NCBI GenBank assembly: GCA_012934845.2
Contig: WNNJ02001540.1
Location: 62,001 to 126,000, forward strand
DNA from: Pomphorhynchus laevis
Taxonomy: Eukaryota > Acanthocephala > Palaeacanthocephala > Echinorhynchida > Pomphorhynchidae
Reading direction: 5' to 3'
DNA: 64,000 nucleotides
Shown here: positions 48,061-59,511 of the stretch, in pieces
Layout of the letters: each line of letters begins with the position of its first letter
Numbering within the stretch: the first letter of the stretch is position 1
Made by a program: the position numbers and the translations under genes
Notes under the pieces: generated by a model
Database searches by the model: none
The model's input: the letters and a program-made list of their open reading frames with translations, nothing else
What the model was told of the DNA's origin: nothing

Positions 48061-50618
48061 CAGGTCTGTGTGAAGTACTAGAATCGGGAATATATTGTAC
48101 TTCTAATAATCGGGAAGTATGAATACGTAACTGAGATTAAACATTTATTGAAACTCGCAAATTAATATACCGACATGTTCAATTTGTCGGGGTTACAAAC
48201 TATCGTTGAAAAACGGAAAATATGAATGCAAGAATAACTGAAAATTCAAAACAATAAAGGTAAATGTAATTTATCGCATTAAGCGAGTGGTTTCATAGCA
48301 ATATATATTGGTTCACTTTTTTACATTATTTGTCCATGATTTATCTATATTAATTAAATATTTGTTTCCTTAATACACACTACTACGCCCTATATCTAAA
48401 AGCATTCATATTTTGCTTATAAATTAAAAATAAATTATTTATTATAATAAATAATTATAAATTATTTTTATTGTAAAAAGGTAAATATTTTAAGTGAATT
48501 ATTTTCAGACTATAAATTATTTAAATATGTTTACATATATGTATATATAAGCATATATGTTTGATATGTACGTTAGTAGGTTATTTATTATATAATTAAT
48601 ATATAACTTATATATAATTATATAAATATGAGGAATTATATTTATATATAATTCTTTATATATAAACATATATGCTTACATGTGTTTTCATCAGTTATTA
48701 AATTTCTAATTGTGTTCTTATTCTCCAAATGCAGATCATATGTATTTTGCTAACGAAATCATGGCTACTGAACGCTTGTGATTACTTAACGTGACCATTA
48801 TGACTAGGAGATCATTTAAAAACTTGTAGAAATCCTAGAAAATTTCAATATAATCAGTCAGTGAAAGACACTTGTGATCACTATTATTTACAAGTACTTT
48901 GTAGAGAAGTCATTTGAAGTCTTTTACTTCAGTGTCTTTCAAATAATAAATTAAGGTCTTTCCGTATTACCAATAGGGAATGTTTATACCCTTATTAGCG
49001 AAAAGAAATTTTAGTTACAACCGTGTGCTCCAATTATTGATGCATGAATCTAGGCATTTCTCTTAAGTTGTTCAATAGTAATTATTCAGTGAAATTGATA
49101 ATGCGGCTGATGATTGAAAGGCATTTGCAGGAAATACAATTCCGTTCGAGCTGTTGTTGCACAAGTTGGAATTTAATGCCCATTTAACGGCAAAGTAGTA
49201 CGAATTTCAATCAAAATTTTATAAAATAATTTTAAATTTAAAATGTTAAAGAATTTTATAAAACACGTCTCAATCTTAAATATAAAATTTAGGACTTGAA
49301 ATATAAAAATAAATATTTTTTGTTGCACAAGTTGCCATAAATGTATATTAAACTCATCACTTTGAAATGAAGAGTAAATAAATATTTTTTTTAATTAATT
49401 CGAGTTAATTAATAATTAATCTATTATGTAAAGAGCTATTTGTCTATTACGTAAAAATAAAGAGCAGATAAGACAAGTTATGAAGATGTCGTTTAGCATT
49501 AAATTTTGATTTATTGTTTTGTGAGATAATGATATAACTTGAGTACGAACATCAGCAATAACTGAGTTATTTCCAGTTAAATGATTAGAGATTTGTCAAA
49601 TATAAATTGCGCGAACGCGGAATCAGATTCATAAGTAAAAATATTTAATTTTATGTAATTTCATTGCGTTTAACGATTAACATATCAAGAAGTTGATATG
49701 TAATGATATTCGATTGTTAGCAATTCGATCAAGACTGAAGCAACAAAATTGTTTAATGTAATTATTATTTTATCTTTCAGAGTAATTTAAAATCAAGTAA
49801 AAAGGTTCGAATTAAGTAAAATCAAGTAAAGTGAAAATGTTAATCAAGTAAAAGGTTCTTATGAGGAAATATTTATTTAAAAAGTAAGAAATTATAGATT
49901 AGAGTAAAAGTAAATTAAGTTCTAAAACAAATGTCGTAAATATTACGCGAAACTCTTTATTTTTTGATATTTTTATCGAATTACAATTAGTCAGTATTTA
50001 AGTGACTGTACAAGACTTAAAGCGCTGTACCTACATGACGCCAATCAACACATTGAGCTGATAAATTGCACGTTTTCTTTCTGATGATGCATCATCGAAA
50101 TATAAAAATAAATTAATGTTTCATTGATGCGAATCCAAAATTCAAAATAAAAAGTAAATCTTGCAAATAAAATTAGAATTTTGGAAGCATAAAATTTGTT
50201 CATCTCAAGATGAAAAAAATTTTTTCTCTAATATAATTATTTCTCTAGTGCAATTATTAAACAAATTTAAACGAAATTAAAATCTGTTGGGCGAAATGAA
50301 AATTAAATAAAAACGAAGTAGGTTTCTTTGAAAAAACCGCACAATGTCATTGACGGACAAGCATATAAAAATGAGGCGACAAGCATTTTTACGTTAGAAC
50401 CTTAGCTTTTGACGATGTTATGAACAGTCTCACAAAGATATACTGTCCGCAGTACAGGATATTAATTTACATCAATATTTTTAATGTTTTTGATGTTTAT
50501 AAATATGTTTAATATTGATATGGATCAATATTAATTCATGATTTAATTCATTCTATTTTTAAGCTCAAATTAAATACCGAATAATTCCGCAATGTATTTT
50601 TAAGCTCAAATTAAATAC
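48061..50618. other. AT-rich stretch, possible short + strand exon
   Basis: No firm gene. A + strand reading after ATTTGCAG (49128) gives NTIPFELLLHKLEFNAHLTA before TAG, at 49131-49196. It may be a terminal exon, but with no partner. About 50080-50130 carries a CTGATGATGCATCATCGAAAT motif like the PLE-type termini. Confidence 0.3.
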
Positions 50619-50763
50619 CGAATAATTCCAGTTACAGCCAATCGGTTGACAGACAATTTCTTCATCATTTTTATCGGGGTCAACACAAGAACTATTTCCA
50701 TCCTTCACTAATTGTTGACAGTTCATAATTGCATCGCCTTTATTGTTCATAATGTGAGACAAC
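50619..50763 (-). CDS. Candidate Cys-rich exon, unknown protein
   Basis: From the acceptor AAAAAACTTAAAG to the donor TCG|GTATTT, one base then 48 codons: SHIMNNKGDAIMNCQQLV, DGNSSCVDPDKNDEEIV, CQPIGCNWNYS. Four cysteines and an N-S-S sequon suggest an extracellular segment. It ends in phase 0. That fits the start of the RhoGAP exon at 39936 on the same strand, but an extracellular-looking piece in a RhoGAP protein is unexpected, so it may be a separate gene. The donor lies in a 35-bp direct duplication (50554-50588, 50595-50629). Confidence 0.45.
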
Positions 50764-51469
50764 CTTTAAGTTTTTTTCTTGCAGGAAAAATTTCTTCGAT
50801 AATCATTAAAGAGATACTACATATTGAAATCTGAGATATAACACAATAAAATGATTTGATAAAATGAATCGCTATTAAACATGATATTGCTTTCTCTATC
50901 TCACTATTAAAGTGCCACTCTGCGTGGAATGCTTGATCTAGCAGAAAAGAAAAATAAATATTTTTGTTTTAAAACATAAGCAGCAAGACAAATTTGTAAA
51001 AATAAAAAATTATACTTTCCATTTGTCTACAACATTTTACCAGATAAAGAAAATATGCTTCATTGTAAAATGAATTATCTTGATAATACGATCCAACATA
51101 GCGAACACACTTAGCTATGAATTTAGCTAACATTATTAGTTACACTCTTTACGACACCAACACAAATAGTTACTAGTTCAACAAATTTACGAAGAGAGCT
51201 TATTGATTTGCATCAATTCAGCTTTATAAAATTGCTAGCAAATAGTTTAATCTATCGGGTGGTGCCGTGAATTTATTAAATAATTTAAACAATTCAAAAA
51301 AGTCATGATGTGTAAATCTAATTTAACCTGTAAACGAATAAAATTATTAAGATTTATAAGATTTAATAGAATGATCACGAAAAGAAAATATATTCGGCGA
51401 GAAAATATATTCTATAATATTGTTTTATATATTATATTGTATAAATATTGTTGTTTATATGTAATGTTG

Positions 51470-52740
51470 TAGTGCTTTTATTTTGAAATTACATAAAAAT
51501 CGAATAAAAGCTAGGTTCATATGTAGTGCTTTTAAATGGACATTAAAACCACTTTCTGTCTATATGAATAAAATACTTAAAGTAATTAAAGTACACTTCA
51601 AAAAATATTGTAAGGTAATCGAAATTAATACTGGTATAAAACACTATTTCAGTATTAATTCAGCAAAAGAATTTTTAGAACAGACAAAAGGAATAAATTT
51701 TAAATAAGTACGATTTGAGTACGATTTATACAAATATAGATTACGCAGATATAAAAGATGCATTAGATGAATATACATATATATATGCCATCATAATGCC
51801 TATCTAACAAAAATTCAACCATCAAGTAAATATAAATATACGGATAACTGTTTTAATTTAGTCGAATTAGAAATCAAAGATCTAAAAATAAAATAAACAC
51901 AGTACATCTCTGATATGTCATTAGAAAAACAAAGAAAACCTCTTGAGACGATCGACATAGTACTTTGCGTGATCCCTATTTGAGCCTGATTCTTGATAAA
52001 ACCAATATTAATAATAAAGAAGGTATATATCTAGATATGAATATTAAATTAACATCAATTAAAACTACTTTTAATTTATATCGTAAAGATGACATATTAA
52101 AATGTACAAGAAACATATTTTTGCATGAGAATTCCTGCATACTATATAATATAAAATATAATACATTAAATAATGAAATTTTAAGAATTGCAACAATATG
52201 TAATGATATTGGTTTTCTTCAAAATCATTTAAATAATTTAATAGATGCATATTTTAAACTAGGTTACTATAAAAATAACATCAAGCAGAAAATAGTAAAA
52301 TATATAAATCAACACAATAATATAAAGAATAAATTTAAACTCTTAAGTGGCAAATCTTTATGGATGGCTAAGAAATGATATACTTTGTATTAGAATAAGA
52401 TACTAGATAGTTATTTCAGAGGAAATACATCATTAGCATGTATTTGGCCCCGCTGCTATGTTGGGTAGAGGAGTTAGGGGCCGAAACCTGATAGCATAGC
52501 AGTTCCTCCTGATGACCTCTAATTCTTATTCTGATACAACGTCTGTTATTTATTAGTCAATTCATAAAAATGACGTTTATTTTAAATTTCAATTTTTTAT
52601 TTTAACTTGATTTAAATTATAAAAAATCTTAAAACAATAATTTTATTATTTAATTATTAAATTTTGATTTAGCATTATTATGTTTTGTTTATTTTATAAT
52701 TATATTAAATACGTAGACTCAGTTAGCTGATTTGATAAGT
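51470..52740 (+). mobile_element. PLE copy with complete 3' end
   Basis: 51483-51700 carries the N-terminal RT part (KPLSVYMNKILKVIK, then KKYCKVIEINTGIKHYF). After a deletion, 51985-52375 carries the C-terminal half, from LDKTNINNKEGIYLDMNIKL to KLLSGKSLWMAKK and TGA, as an open 137-codon frame. 52378-52740 is the best example of the 3' end, including the structured module at 52423-52525 and the terminal ACGTAGACTCAGTTAGCTGAT. The palm with YIDD is missing, so the copy is dead. Confidence 0.75.
52423..52525 (+). ncRNA. PLE 3' structured module, pseudoknot-capable
   Basis: Helices: AAATACAT 52423-52430 with ATGTATTT 52438-52445; GGCCCC 52446-52451 with GGGGCC 52477-52482; CTGCTATG 52453-52460 with CATAGCAG 52495-52502. 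The last two cross, giving a pseudoknot. TAGAGG 52466-52471 can also pair CCTCTA 52516-52521. The same module is at 44890-44995 (+), 2085-2190 (-) and, diverged, 40300-40415 (-). It lies just 3' of the RT stop codon, so a role in RNA processing or priming is possible. It is neither a canonical hammerhead nor HDV-like, as far as I can fold it by eye. Confidence 0.55.
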
Positions 52741-52867
52741 TAGCTGATCTAATGTGTTCCAAGTTAGCAGTGGCATGCTTCAATTCAGTCTTTGCATGCT
52801 TCCAGTCAGCAGTTGCACGTTTCAAGTAAACCGTGGTATACTTCAAGTCAGCCATTGAATGTATTTA
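52739..52867 (-). repeat. 21-bp tandem repeat readable as heptads
   Basis: Five 21-bp units start at 52763, 52784, 52805, 52826 and 52847, with a related 24-bp unit at 52739. All resemble GTCAGCAGTTGCATGCTTCAA. On the minus strand they read as one open frame from an ATG at 52855: MADLKYTT, VYLKRAT, ADWKHAK, TELKHAT, ANLEHIR. That is a 7-residue period with hydrophobic and charged positions like a coiled coil. It abuts the PLE 3' terminus, whose own end (ATCAGCTAACT) resembles the unit. Confidence 0.55.
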
Positions 52868-53078
52868 AATACATAGTTCTTCTCTACCTTGCTGTTTTTG
52901 ATGTTGTGGACATTGCATTGTTATATAAAACCTAATTTTCATGTGCCAAATGCTAGTCCGCCTCATTTTTATATGCTTGTCCGTCAATGACATTGGGCAG
53001 TTTTTTCATTGAAACCCACTTCGTTTTTATTTGGTTTTCATTTCGTCCAACAGATTTTAATTTCGTTTAAATTTGTTT

Positions 53079-55380
53079 TAAAAATTACATTTTTTTATTT
53101 TTTTATTTTTTTTATAGTTACATAAAAACCTATTTTTAATTTGGAACTTTAAAGCAGAATCAATAAACACTAATTTAGTAAAGAATAACTCTCAAATACA
53201 AATATATGAGGTAAAATTAATGAGTTTATTTAATTAATTAATTAATTTATATTTAATTATAAATAAATTATAATTATACAAATTATAAATTAAGATATAA
53301 AAGTGTGCCCAATAACTGATGTTGATCCATTTTTTAAATGGGAATTTTGAATCAACTTATTTATTTTGGTCTTTAGCAGCTGATTGCATCAGAGAGAAAA
53401 CATAAAATTTGTTCATCTTGAGATAAACAAATGTTTCCAAAATTCTAAATTAAAAAGCGGATAGGCATCAGTTATTTGTTATGTAAGTAATTCTTACACA
53501 CAATTAATTCGAGGATACTATGACGCATGTATGTAAATAAAAATTTTAAACTTCAAAAATATTTCTTTCATTTAAAAAAAAGAATTCTAGATGCAGCACT
53601 AATTTATTTTTTGATTATATACTAATTTATATTTTTTTGATTACTGTTGCTAGCGAAATATTTTGCTCTCATCAAAAAACTTAAAATTTGTTCATTTTTT
53701 TCAAATCCATAAAAACAAATTTGTATTCGTTTTTCTAATAATACTATTGGTAGCAACAGCTAGAGAAATGAAATGAAATTAGTATTGGATTGATTCTTCT
53801 CTAAAATTCTAAAAAATAAATTGCATATCTTGTAAACTCTTTAATTGAATTGGGGATAGTATCGTCGTGGAGCAACGTCAATACGACGAATAAATATGTC
53901 GAATTGAACTTGATCTATACACAATTAAATTGGCTTCGTCATATTGTGTTGCGACATGCTTAATGAGTTTCTTTCAAACCGAAATTGTATTATTTCTATT
54001 TTATCTTTATTTTAATTTATTTCAATTTAATTAAATTTAAAAGTATTAAAATTTAATTTTTAAATAAATACAATTTATTAAACTAGATTTATGTAGATTT
54101 TAAGCCAAACAAATTTACAGCTCAAAACTGATTTTTTCCTGCTTAACTTTGCGTGAAGTAAAATGGAAAATTTTTTACTAGTAAGAAGTACAGCATTAAA
54201 ATTGAAAAATGTTGAAATTATCAACATTGAAATATCTACTTTATATTTAATCCGTTTAAATATATTCTCAAAGTAGAGTGCAAATTGCAGAGCTAGTGTG
54301 AAACAATGAGACTTTACGAGTCGTATTATTGCAATTATAGTTACTTTCGTATTCTTAAAATAAATGTAGTCCTTAAATACTTGGGTAAAGTATTTAATTC
54401 AAATAAATTTAGACGAAAGGCTTCTTGAAATCGATAAAATGAATTTTCTTGGAAGCGAAATGTAATTTAAATTATGAAAATACACGATGATTACTATACA
54501 GAGAACGAAAATATAATCATCGCGATAATAAATAATACGATCTATTGAAGATCTCTATCAAACTTTATTGTGAACAAACGCGTATTTAACGACATATTTT
54601 CGCAATTTAAGTTGCATGTCCGTACTATGCTCCTAGTAGAGTAGTCATGTAGTCATCGTGTATTTTCATAGTTTAAATTACATTTACGCTTTGACGAAAT
54701 GTAATTTTATGATTTAAAGAAGGCTCTAAAAAAGCTATATAGATAAAAATATCAAATATTTGATAAAAGAAATGTCCTTTTATTTAATTATTCATTGTAA
54801 ATGTATTAAAATACATTTAATGTCTAGAGAACATTATTGATAAAAATGCACTTCAATCTTAAAAGCAAATTAAATCAGTCTGGCATTCTTTTCCAGAAAT
54901 CGAAGATCATGGTCAGCGAGATTCGGAGTGACTTCATAATTTGTAACAGCAATACCAGTACGCGAAACCTGAAACGATTACAGTTAAGAGTTCAAACACT
55001 AAAAATGCTTTTGAAAATGCATTCCACGAAGATATGACAAATGTTTTTGATATTTATAAATTATGAATTTCTACTAATCGCATAGTTCAACATTACACGG
55101 ATTTATGTGATTGAACATTACGCATATTATACGAAGAACAAAATTATTAAACAATAGAAATGCGCATAAAATAAAAAATTTAGTTTATCGACAACATCAT
55201 AATCGATAACGGTTTTATCGACAACGGTTTTTAATGTTTATTACTAAACGGTTTTATCGACATTTTATTTTCTGCTAAAAAATATTTTCGGACTTAGCCA
55301 AAATATCAAAATTTAGAATTAATTAGAATTAATGGTGAATTAAGGAAAATGCTATCAAAAGGGTATAAATATGGATTAAA
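53079..55380. other. AT-rich stretch without a supported gene
   Basis: No gene supported. An open + frame at 54837-55037 has an acceptor-like TTCTTTTCCAG inside it (54895) but no matching partner, and reads differently in each frame. The phrase CATAAAATTTGTTCATCT near 53400 also occurs near 50190. Confidence 0.35.
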
Positions 55381-56690
55381 TAATAATGAAGAGGTTTATT
55401 AAACCACTTTCTGTCTATATGAATAAAATACTTAAAGTAATTAAAGCACACTTCAAAAAATATTGTAAGGTAATCGAAATTAATACTGGTATAAAACACT
55501 ATTTCAGTATTAATTCTACAAAAGAATTTTTAGAACAGACAAAAGGAATAAATTTTCAAAATATAAATACATACGATTTTAGTACGCTTTATACAAATCT
55601 AGATTTAGTAGATATTAAAGAAGCGTTAGTAAAATTAATTAATCTTATATTCGGAAAAAGATATACATATATATGTTATAATAATTATAACGCATATCTA
55701 ACAAAAATTAAACCATCAAGTAAATATAAATATATGGATAAAATTGAATTAATAGAATCCTTAAATATTTTGATAAATCAAAATTATTAAAAAGTAGGGA
55801 CATCTATATTTAGACAAGTAAAAGGTGTTCCAATGGATGGTAATAGTAGCCCAATTATAGCTGACTTGTTTTTAAGCTTTATAGAATATGAATTTGTTCA
55901 TAACTGTGTAAAAACTAAATCTAAACAATATAAATATATGAAATATATGTTTCGATACATTAATAAAACCAATAATTTTAACTTTTTATATGAAGTGATC
56001 TCTTAAAATATTATATAATTATTTATTTTTTATAAAAAAATTTCAATGGGAGGTAATAGTAGCCCAATTATAGCTGACTTGTTTTTAAGCTTTATAGAAT
56101 ATGAATTTGTTCATAATTGGGTAAAAACTAAATCTAAACAATATAAATATATGAAATACATAAAAATGTAATTTTTATTCAATAAGTAAACATATTTTTA
56201 CAGGTAGCCTTATTCTTAAAATAGCCAATACTGATAATAAAATAGGTATATATCTATATTGAACATTAAATTAACACCAATTATATCGTAAAGATTATTT
56301 TTAAATTTACAAGAAATATATTCCAAGAATAAAATATGAAGCATTTAAAGAAATATTTCATATATTATGGAGATGTTTATAATTTAGATCAGTTTAATCA
56401 CACAATAACAAATCTAAAGTTTAAATTTAATATATTTAATCTTAAAATATCTTAATAATTTCGAGATTTAAGATTTAAATTTTATGTTCCAATGGGTGGT
56501 AATAGTAGCCCGATTATAGCCGACTTGTTTTCAAGCTTTATAGAATATGAATTTGTTCATAATTGGGTAAAAACTAAATCTAAACAATATAAATATATGA
56601 AATATATGTTTCGATATATTGATGATATATGTGTATTTAACTCTAATAATTTTTATTCAATTAGTGAACAAAACCAATAATAAATAACAA
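55380..56690 (+). mobile_element. PLE copies, N-terminal to YIDD, tandem pieces
   Basis: 55386-55790 is the longest N-terminal PLE frame here (134 codons): KKYCKVIEINTGIKHYF, YDFSTLYTNLDLVDIKEAL (RT motif A region) and NAYLTKIKPSSKYKYMDKI. It continues to GVPMDGNSSPIIADL (~55830) and an FRYI stub (~55950). Two more partial palms follow at about 56045-56160 and 56490-56680 (GGNSSPIIADLFSSFIEYEF, FRYIDDICVF). Each restarts at the same ATGGGTGGTAATAGTAGCCC point, so the palm has been repeatedly duplicated or inserted. Confidence 0.72.
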
Positions 56691-56740
56691 ATAAAAAACC
56701 AATATTAATAAAACTTTTATTAATTTATATATTATCAAAG

Positions 56741-56820
56741 GTTTCAACATTCGAAAAGTGTCCCTTAGCGAGTGGGTCGAAGACGGTATCTTAGAATACA
56801 GCCTCCCTTCATGCACTTAA
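56741..56820 (+). CDS. Candidate small terminal exon
   Basis: After ATTATCAAAG, two bases then FNIRKVSLSEWVEDGILEYS and a short tail before TAA. Composition is markedly more coding-like than the flanking AT repeats. Past the stop the same frame stays protein-like (NETRPNSLDSDDQASSDIQQ), so the TAA may be a later mutation. It may be a host exon or pseudogene stuck between PLE and intergenic DNA; family unknown. Confidence 0.3.
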
Positions 56821-57350
56821 AATGAGACGAGACCGAATTCACTTGACAGCGACGATCAAGCGTCAAGTGACATACAGCAACAAGGATATTTAAAATATGC
56901 TTTACATATTAAAATATTGAAATATTTTAATATTAGATATTATTCAAGTATTTACGAATGCATTTAAATTACGATTTTTGAAAATAATATAAATGAAATT
57001 ATATTATTTTATATAATTTTATATTATTTTGAGATAATATAAAATTTTAAATGCATTTAAAATTTTACTGTAATTAAAACTCGTTTGTTTGTCTAAAAAT
57101 GTTTATTATTTTTATGCAAAAATCAATAATTAATTACCGATTAACTACAAGTCAACTTTAATGCTGCACCAAATTTTAAAAACTAAATTAAATCTTCTTC
57201 TATTTTTAAAGCTGACAAAATAGCCTTTATAAAATTAATAAAATCTAAATTCCCTATTAAAAAAATACTAAAGAAATTTCGTGAAGGCATTTGAAAATGT
57301 CAAAATATTTCGGGAAATTTTTAAAATATTTCTTTTTTATTTTTATTTGA

Positions 57351-57356
57351 TTTATT
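57351..57356 (-). terminator. Poly(A) signal of PITH-domain gene
   Basis: AATAAA on the minus strand, 50 bp past the stop codon of the PITH gene's last exon. Position and strand fit that transcript. Confidence 0.6.
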
Positions 57357-57405
57357 CCATTAAATCAAGCAGACTCATTTAATTAAATAACAAAATAGAT
57401 AATCC

Positions 57406-57541
57406 TCAGCTAAAATGGAATACAAATCTTACATTCATTTCTTCGCCAAGAAATCCAATGAATTCCAAGCAGATCTGTTCACGGTCTATTGAATCCACAA
57501 AATATAATGTTAAATGATTAACATTTGAAAACCGGGCTGTT
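57406..57541 (-). CDS. PITHD1-like gene, last exon
   Basis: It follows CTGTTATATTTAG and starts with one base completing an arginine. It reads TARFSNVNHLTLYFVDSIDR, then EQICLEFIGFLGEEM, which fits the end of the PITH domain (F-x-N-V-x-x-L-x-L-x-F ... Y-I-G-L-R-G-E). Read through, it ends VRFVFHFS and TGA at 57406. A GTAAG...TTTTAG stretch of 23 bp (57410-57432) could be an ultra-short intron, giving LRIIYFVI and a stop at 57383 instead. Either way the usual C-terminal ~25 residues of PITHD1 are missing. Confidence 0.8.
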
Positions 57542-58353
57542 CTAAATATAACAGCAAAGCCGTTGCAATGTAATTATCACTTTTGTTAGTTATTTGTAAA
57601 TTTTACAAGTTTATAGTATTTTATATTTCACATTAGATATTGAAAAATATTTAATATTAAACTCAGCAACTTGCATGTGCGATATTTTATGTGTGATGCT
57701 GTTAATGTTCACCCTGCGTGCAACTAAAGACTTAATGGCGAAAATACACATCAAATTTACATTTATTTTACATTTATAAAATTCAAAATACAAATGATAA
57801 ATGTTATGCAATAAAAAAGCAAATATTATTTTATAATTATTTATTTATTTATTTTGTTTTAAGATAATGCACAAAAACAAAAATATAAATGTTATATTCA
57901 TTACATAATATAGCATAATGGGCATATAATACATTATCGTAAATTATATATGATATATACGATATTTACAATATTGCACTAAATTAATTTACGATTTTGT
58001 ATTTTATACAAAAAAATAGTTTTAGTAATACAAATACAAAAAAAATAATTTTACTCATAAAAATAATCAAAATTAAACTTAAAATTACAAACTTAAATAA
58101 AAATTAAAACCTAATTTGCAGTAAGTCATTTTTTAGTCATTTTTTCGTCGTTCTTCCGCGTCTGGCTAAAAAAATAACTAACAAAATTCACGCGGATTGG
58201 TATCACTCTCGTTTTGAGATATTAATTTGCAGTGTTTTATATTTTCTAATATACAAATGCAATAAACATTTAAAAACTTACAAATTATTGTAATTGACGA
58301 AATAAATAAATTTTTTAATTAATTTAAAATATTTTGACCTAAATTATATTTAC

Positions 58354-58383
58354 CGGTATACTTTAATATAATCAGCTTCCTCG
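58354..58383 (-). CDS. PITHD1-like gene, 30-bp exon
   Basis: Between CAATTAATCAG and ACCG|GTAAAT. One base completes the codon from the exon at 58482, and it reads EEADYIKVY plus two bases. It bridges the variable loop of the PITH domain, and both joins keep phase. Very short, so support comes mainly from phase and from the domain continuing on both sides. Confidence 0.65.
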
Positions 58384-58481
58384 CTGATTAATTGAGCTAT
58401 TTTTGTACAAAACAAGATGCCTCCAATTTTTGTACAAAAGCAATTTTAATAATCTGAAATCTAAATTGCATTTTGACTTAC

Positions 58482-58586
58482 TTTATTGGTATATTTATAT
58501 AGCGATTGTATCTTAATGGTAGATTAATCTCTTGCTCAGCTCCGAAACCAACTTCGTCGAAAGATAGCCCGGGTCGGTTTTTAAAA
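58482..58586 (-). CDS. PITHD1-like gene exon: KNRPGLSFDE
   Basis: A 105-bp exon from ATTTACAATCACAG to AAA|GTAAGT. It reads FKNRPGLSFDEVGFGAEQEI then NLPLRYNRYINIPI. K-N-x-P-x-x-S-F-D-D-x-E ... Q is the hallmark stretch of PITH domains (PITHD1, TXNL1), which bind the 26S proteasome in TXNL1 and act in an unclear pathway in PITHD1. Starts after phase 2 and ends in phase 2. Confidence 0.85.
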
Positions 58587-58631
58587 CTGTGATTGTAAAT
58601 AGTTAAAAAAACCTCATTTGTGTAATCTTAC

Positions 58632-58709
58632 ATTTTCATTGTCTTAGGACGAAATTGCAGCTCGCTTTCATAAAGAAGAATCGAACGCACCTTTACTGTT
58701 TCAAAAAAG
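58632..58709 (-). CDS. PITHD1-like gene exon: VKVRSILL strand
   Basis: A 78-bp exon from TTTTAATTAAG to AAAAT|GTAAGA. It reads FFETVKVRSILLYESELQF then RPKTMK, matching the PITH segment V-K-L-x-x-I-x-x-x-G ... P-x-x-x-K-L-F-x-N. The 45-bp intron to 58586 is the shortest accepted in the window. The N-terminal exons (CLNE...GSG...PWxxR) should lie at higher coordinates but were not found, possibly beyond the duplicated region at 59.5-62 kb. Confidence 0.8.
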
Positions 58710-59511
58710 CTTAATTAAAAGATAGAATAGTTTAGATGTATATCTAATTTTATATTTATCTTATCTAAATAAAATTAAAATACATAAATGTTTAAATATT
58801 ATTATATATTAATATAATGTAATATAATATATTTAGATATTAATATAATATGTAAATAATATATCAAACTTAATATTTAGTCATCAAACTAAACACATCG
58901 AATTTAATATTTAGTCATTAATCTAATCGCAATTAAAAAATTATATTGTAAATAAATACATATCTACAAATATTGATATTGTTTGTGTTAGGCATATATG
59001 TTTTACATGAGGATAGAGGATTAAACTCTTTTTGTTCCTTCAAATAATGGACAGTAATGTAGTTGGTATTTAAATTCAAAATTGTCCAGTTATCCAGTGT
59101 TAAAATTAGAGTTATCCAGTGCTAAAATTGTCCAGGTATGCCAGAGTTAAATCAATAAAGTTCTCCTGTTGTCATCAGATTGTAAGTTTCTAATAATTGT
59201 AAATAAATTTCTTACTGAAAAAACAAAATTTGTATTTCGTCCTTCATTTTAGTAATTAGCGTTGATATAGATGTTATTGCCATAAACTGTTATTTCCAAC
59301 AAACTCTTCAAATTAGATGTGTTGAGTAATAGGATAAAATGCATCATCCAAATGTAGATAATGCATCAACACTAAAAGCTATTTACAACATTTTATTTTT
59401 TTTGTAATATTTGTTTTGTTTTAAATAGTTGTAAAACAAATAAAATTTGTTTTGTTTTAAATATATTTTAAATATTTGTTTTGTTTTAAATAGTTTTAAA
59501 CAAATAAAATT

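Larger units (their letters stand above)
50261..53078. repeat. Inverted ~120-bp repeat pair, 2.6 kb apart
   Basis: About 50261-50380 and 52957-53078 are inverted copies. Shared blocks include AAATTTAAACGAAATTAAAATCTGTTGG, AAAACGAAGT and AATGTCATTGACGGACAAGCATATAAAAATGAGGCG. Identity is high but not complete. No coding sense is apparent. A PLE copy and the 21-bp repeat lie between the arms. Confidence 0.6.

Noticed and set aside
49100-49130. CTGATGATTGAAAGG as a hammerhead core
   Set aside because: Only two bases separate CTGATGA from GAAA, so stem II cannot form.
52446-52502. HDV-like ribozyme reading of the PLE 3' module
   Set aside because: P1- and P2-like helices cross correctly, but no P3 can form in the C-poor loop, and only 12 nt lie between P1' and P2', too few for P1.1, P4 and J4/2.
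52509-52515. CTGATGA in the PLE 3' module as a hammerhead
   Set aside because: GAAA precedes it. A permuted (type II) layout would need two hairpins within the 22 nt between the boxes, and there is no room for stem I. The module is better described by its crossing helices.
57406-57541. hAT/ZMYM-type transposase exon (FVDSIDREQICLEFIGF)
   Set aside because: First impression from the F-V-D ... E-F-I-G-F pattern. The exon joins in phase to three upstream exons that spell a PITH domain, which explains it fully.
58490-58560. tRNA-like pattern (TCTTAATGGTAGATTAATCTC)
   Set aside because: The stretch lies inside the phase-supported PITH exon on the other strand, and no complete cloverleaf can be drawn.
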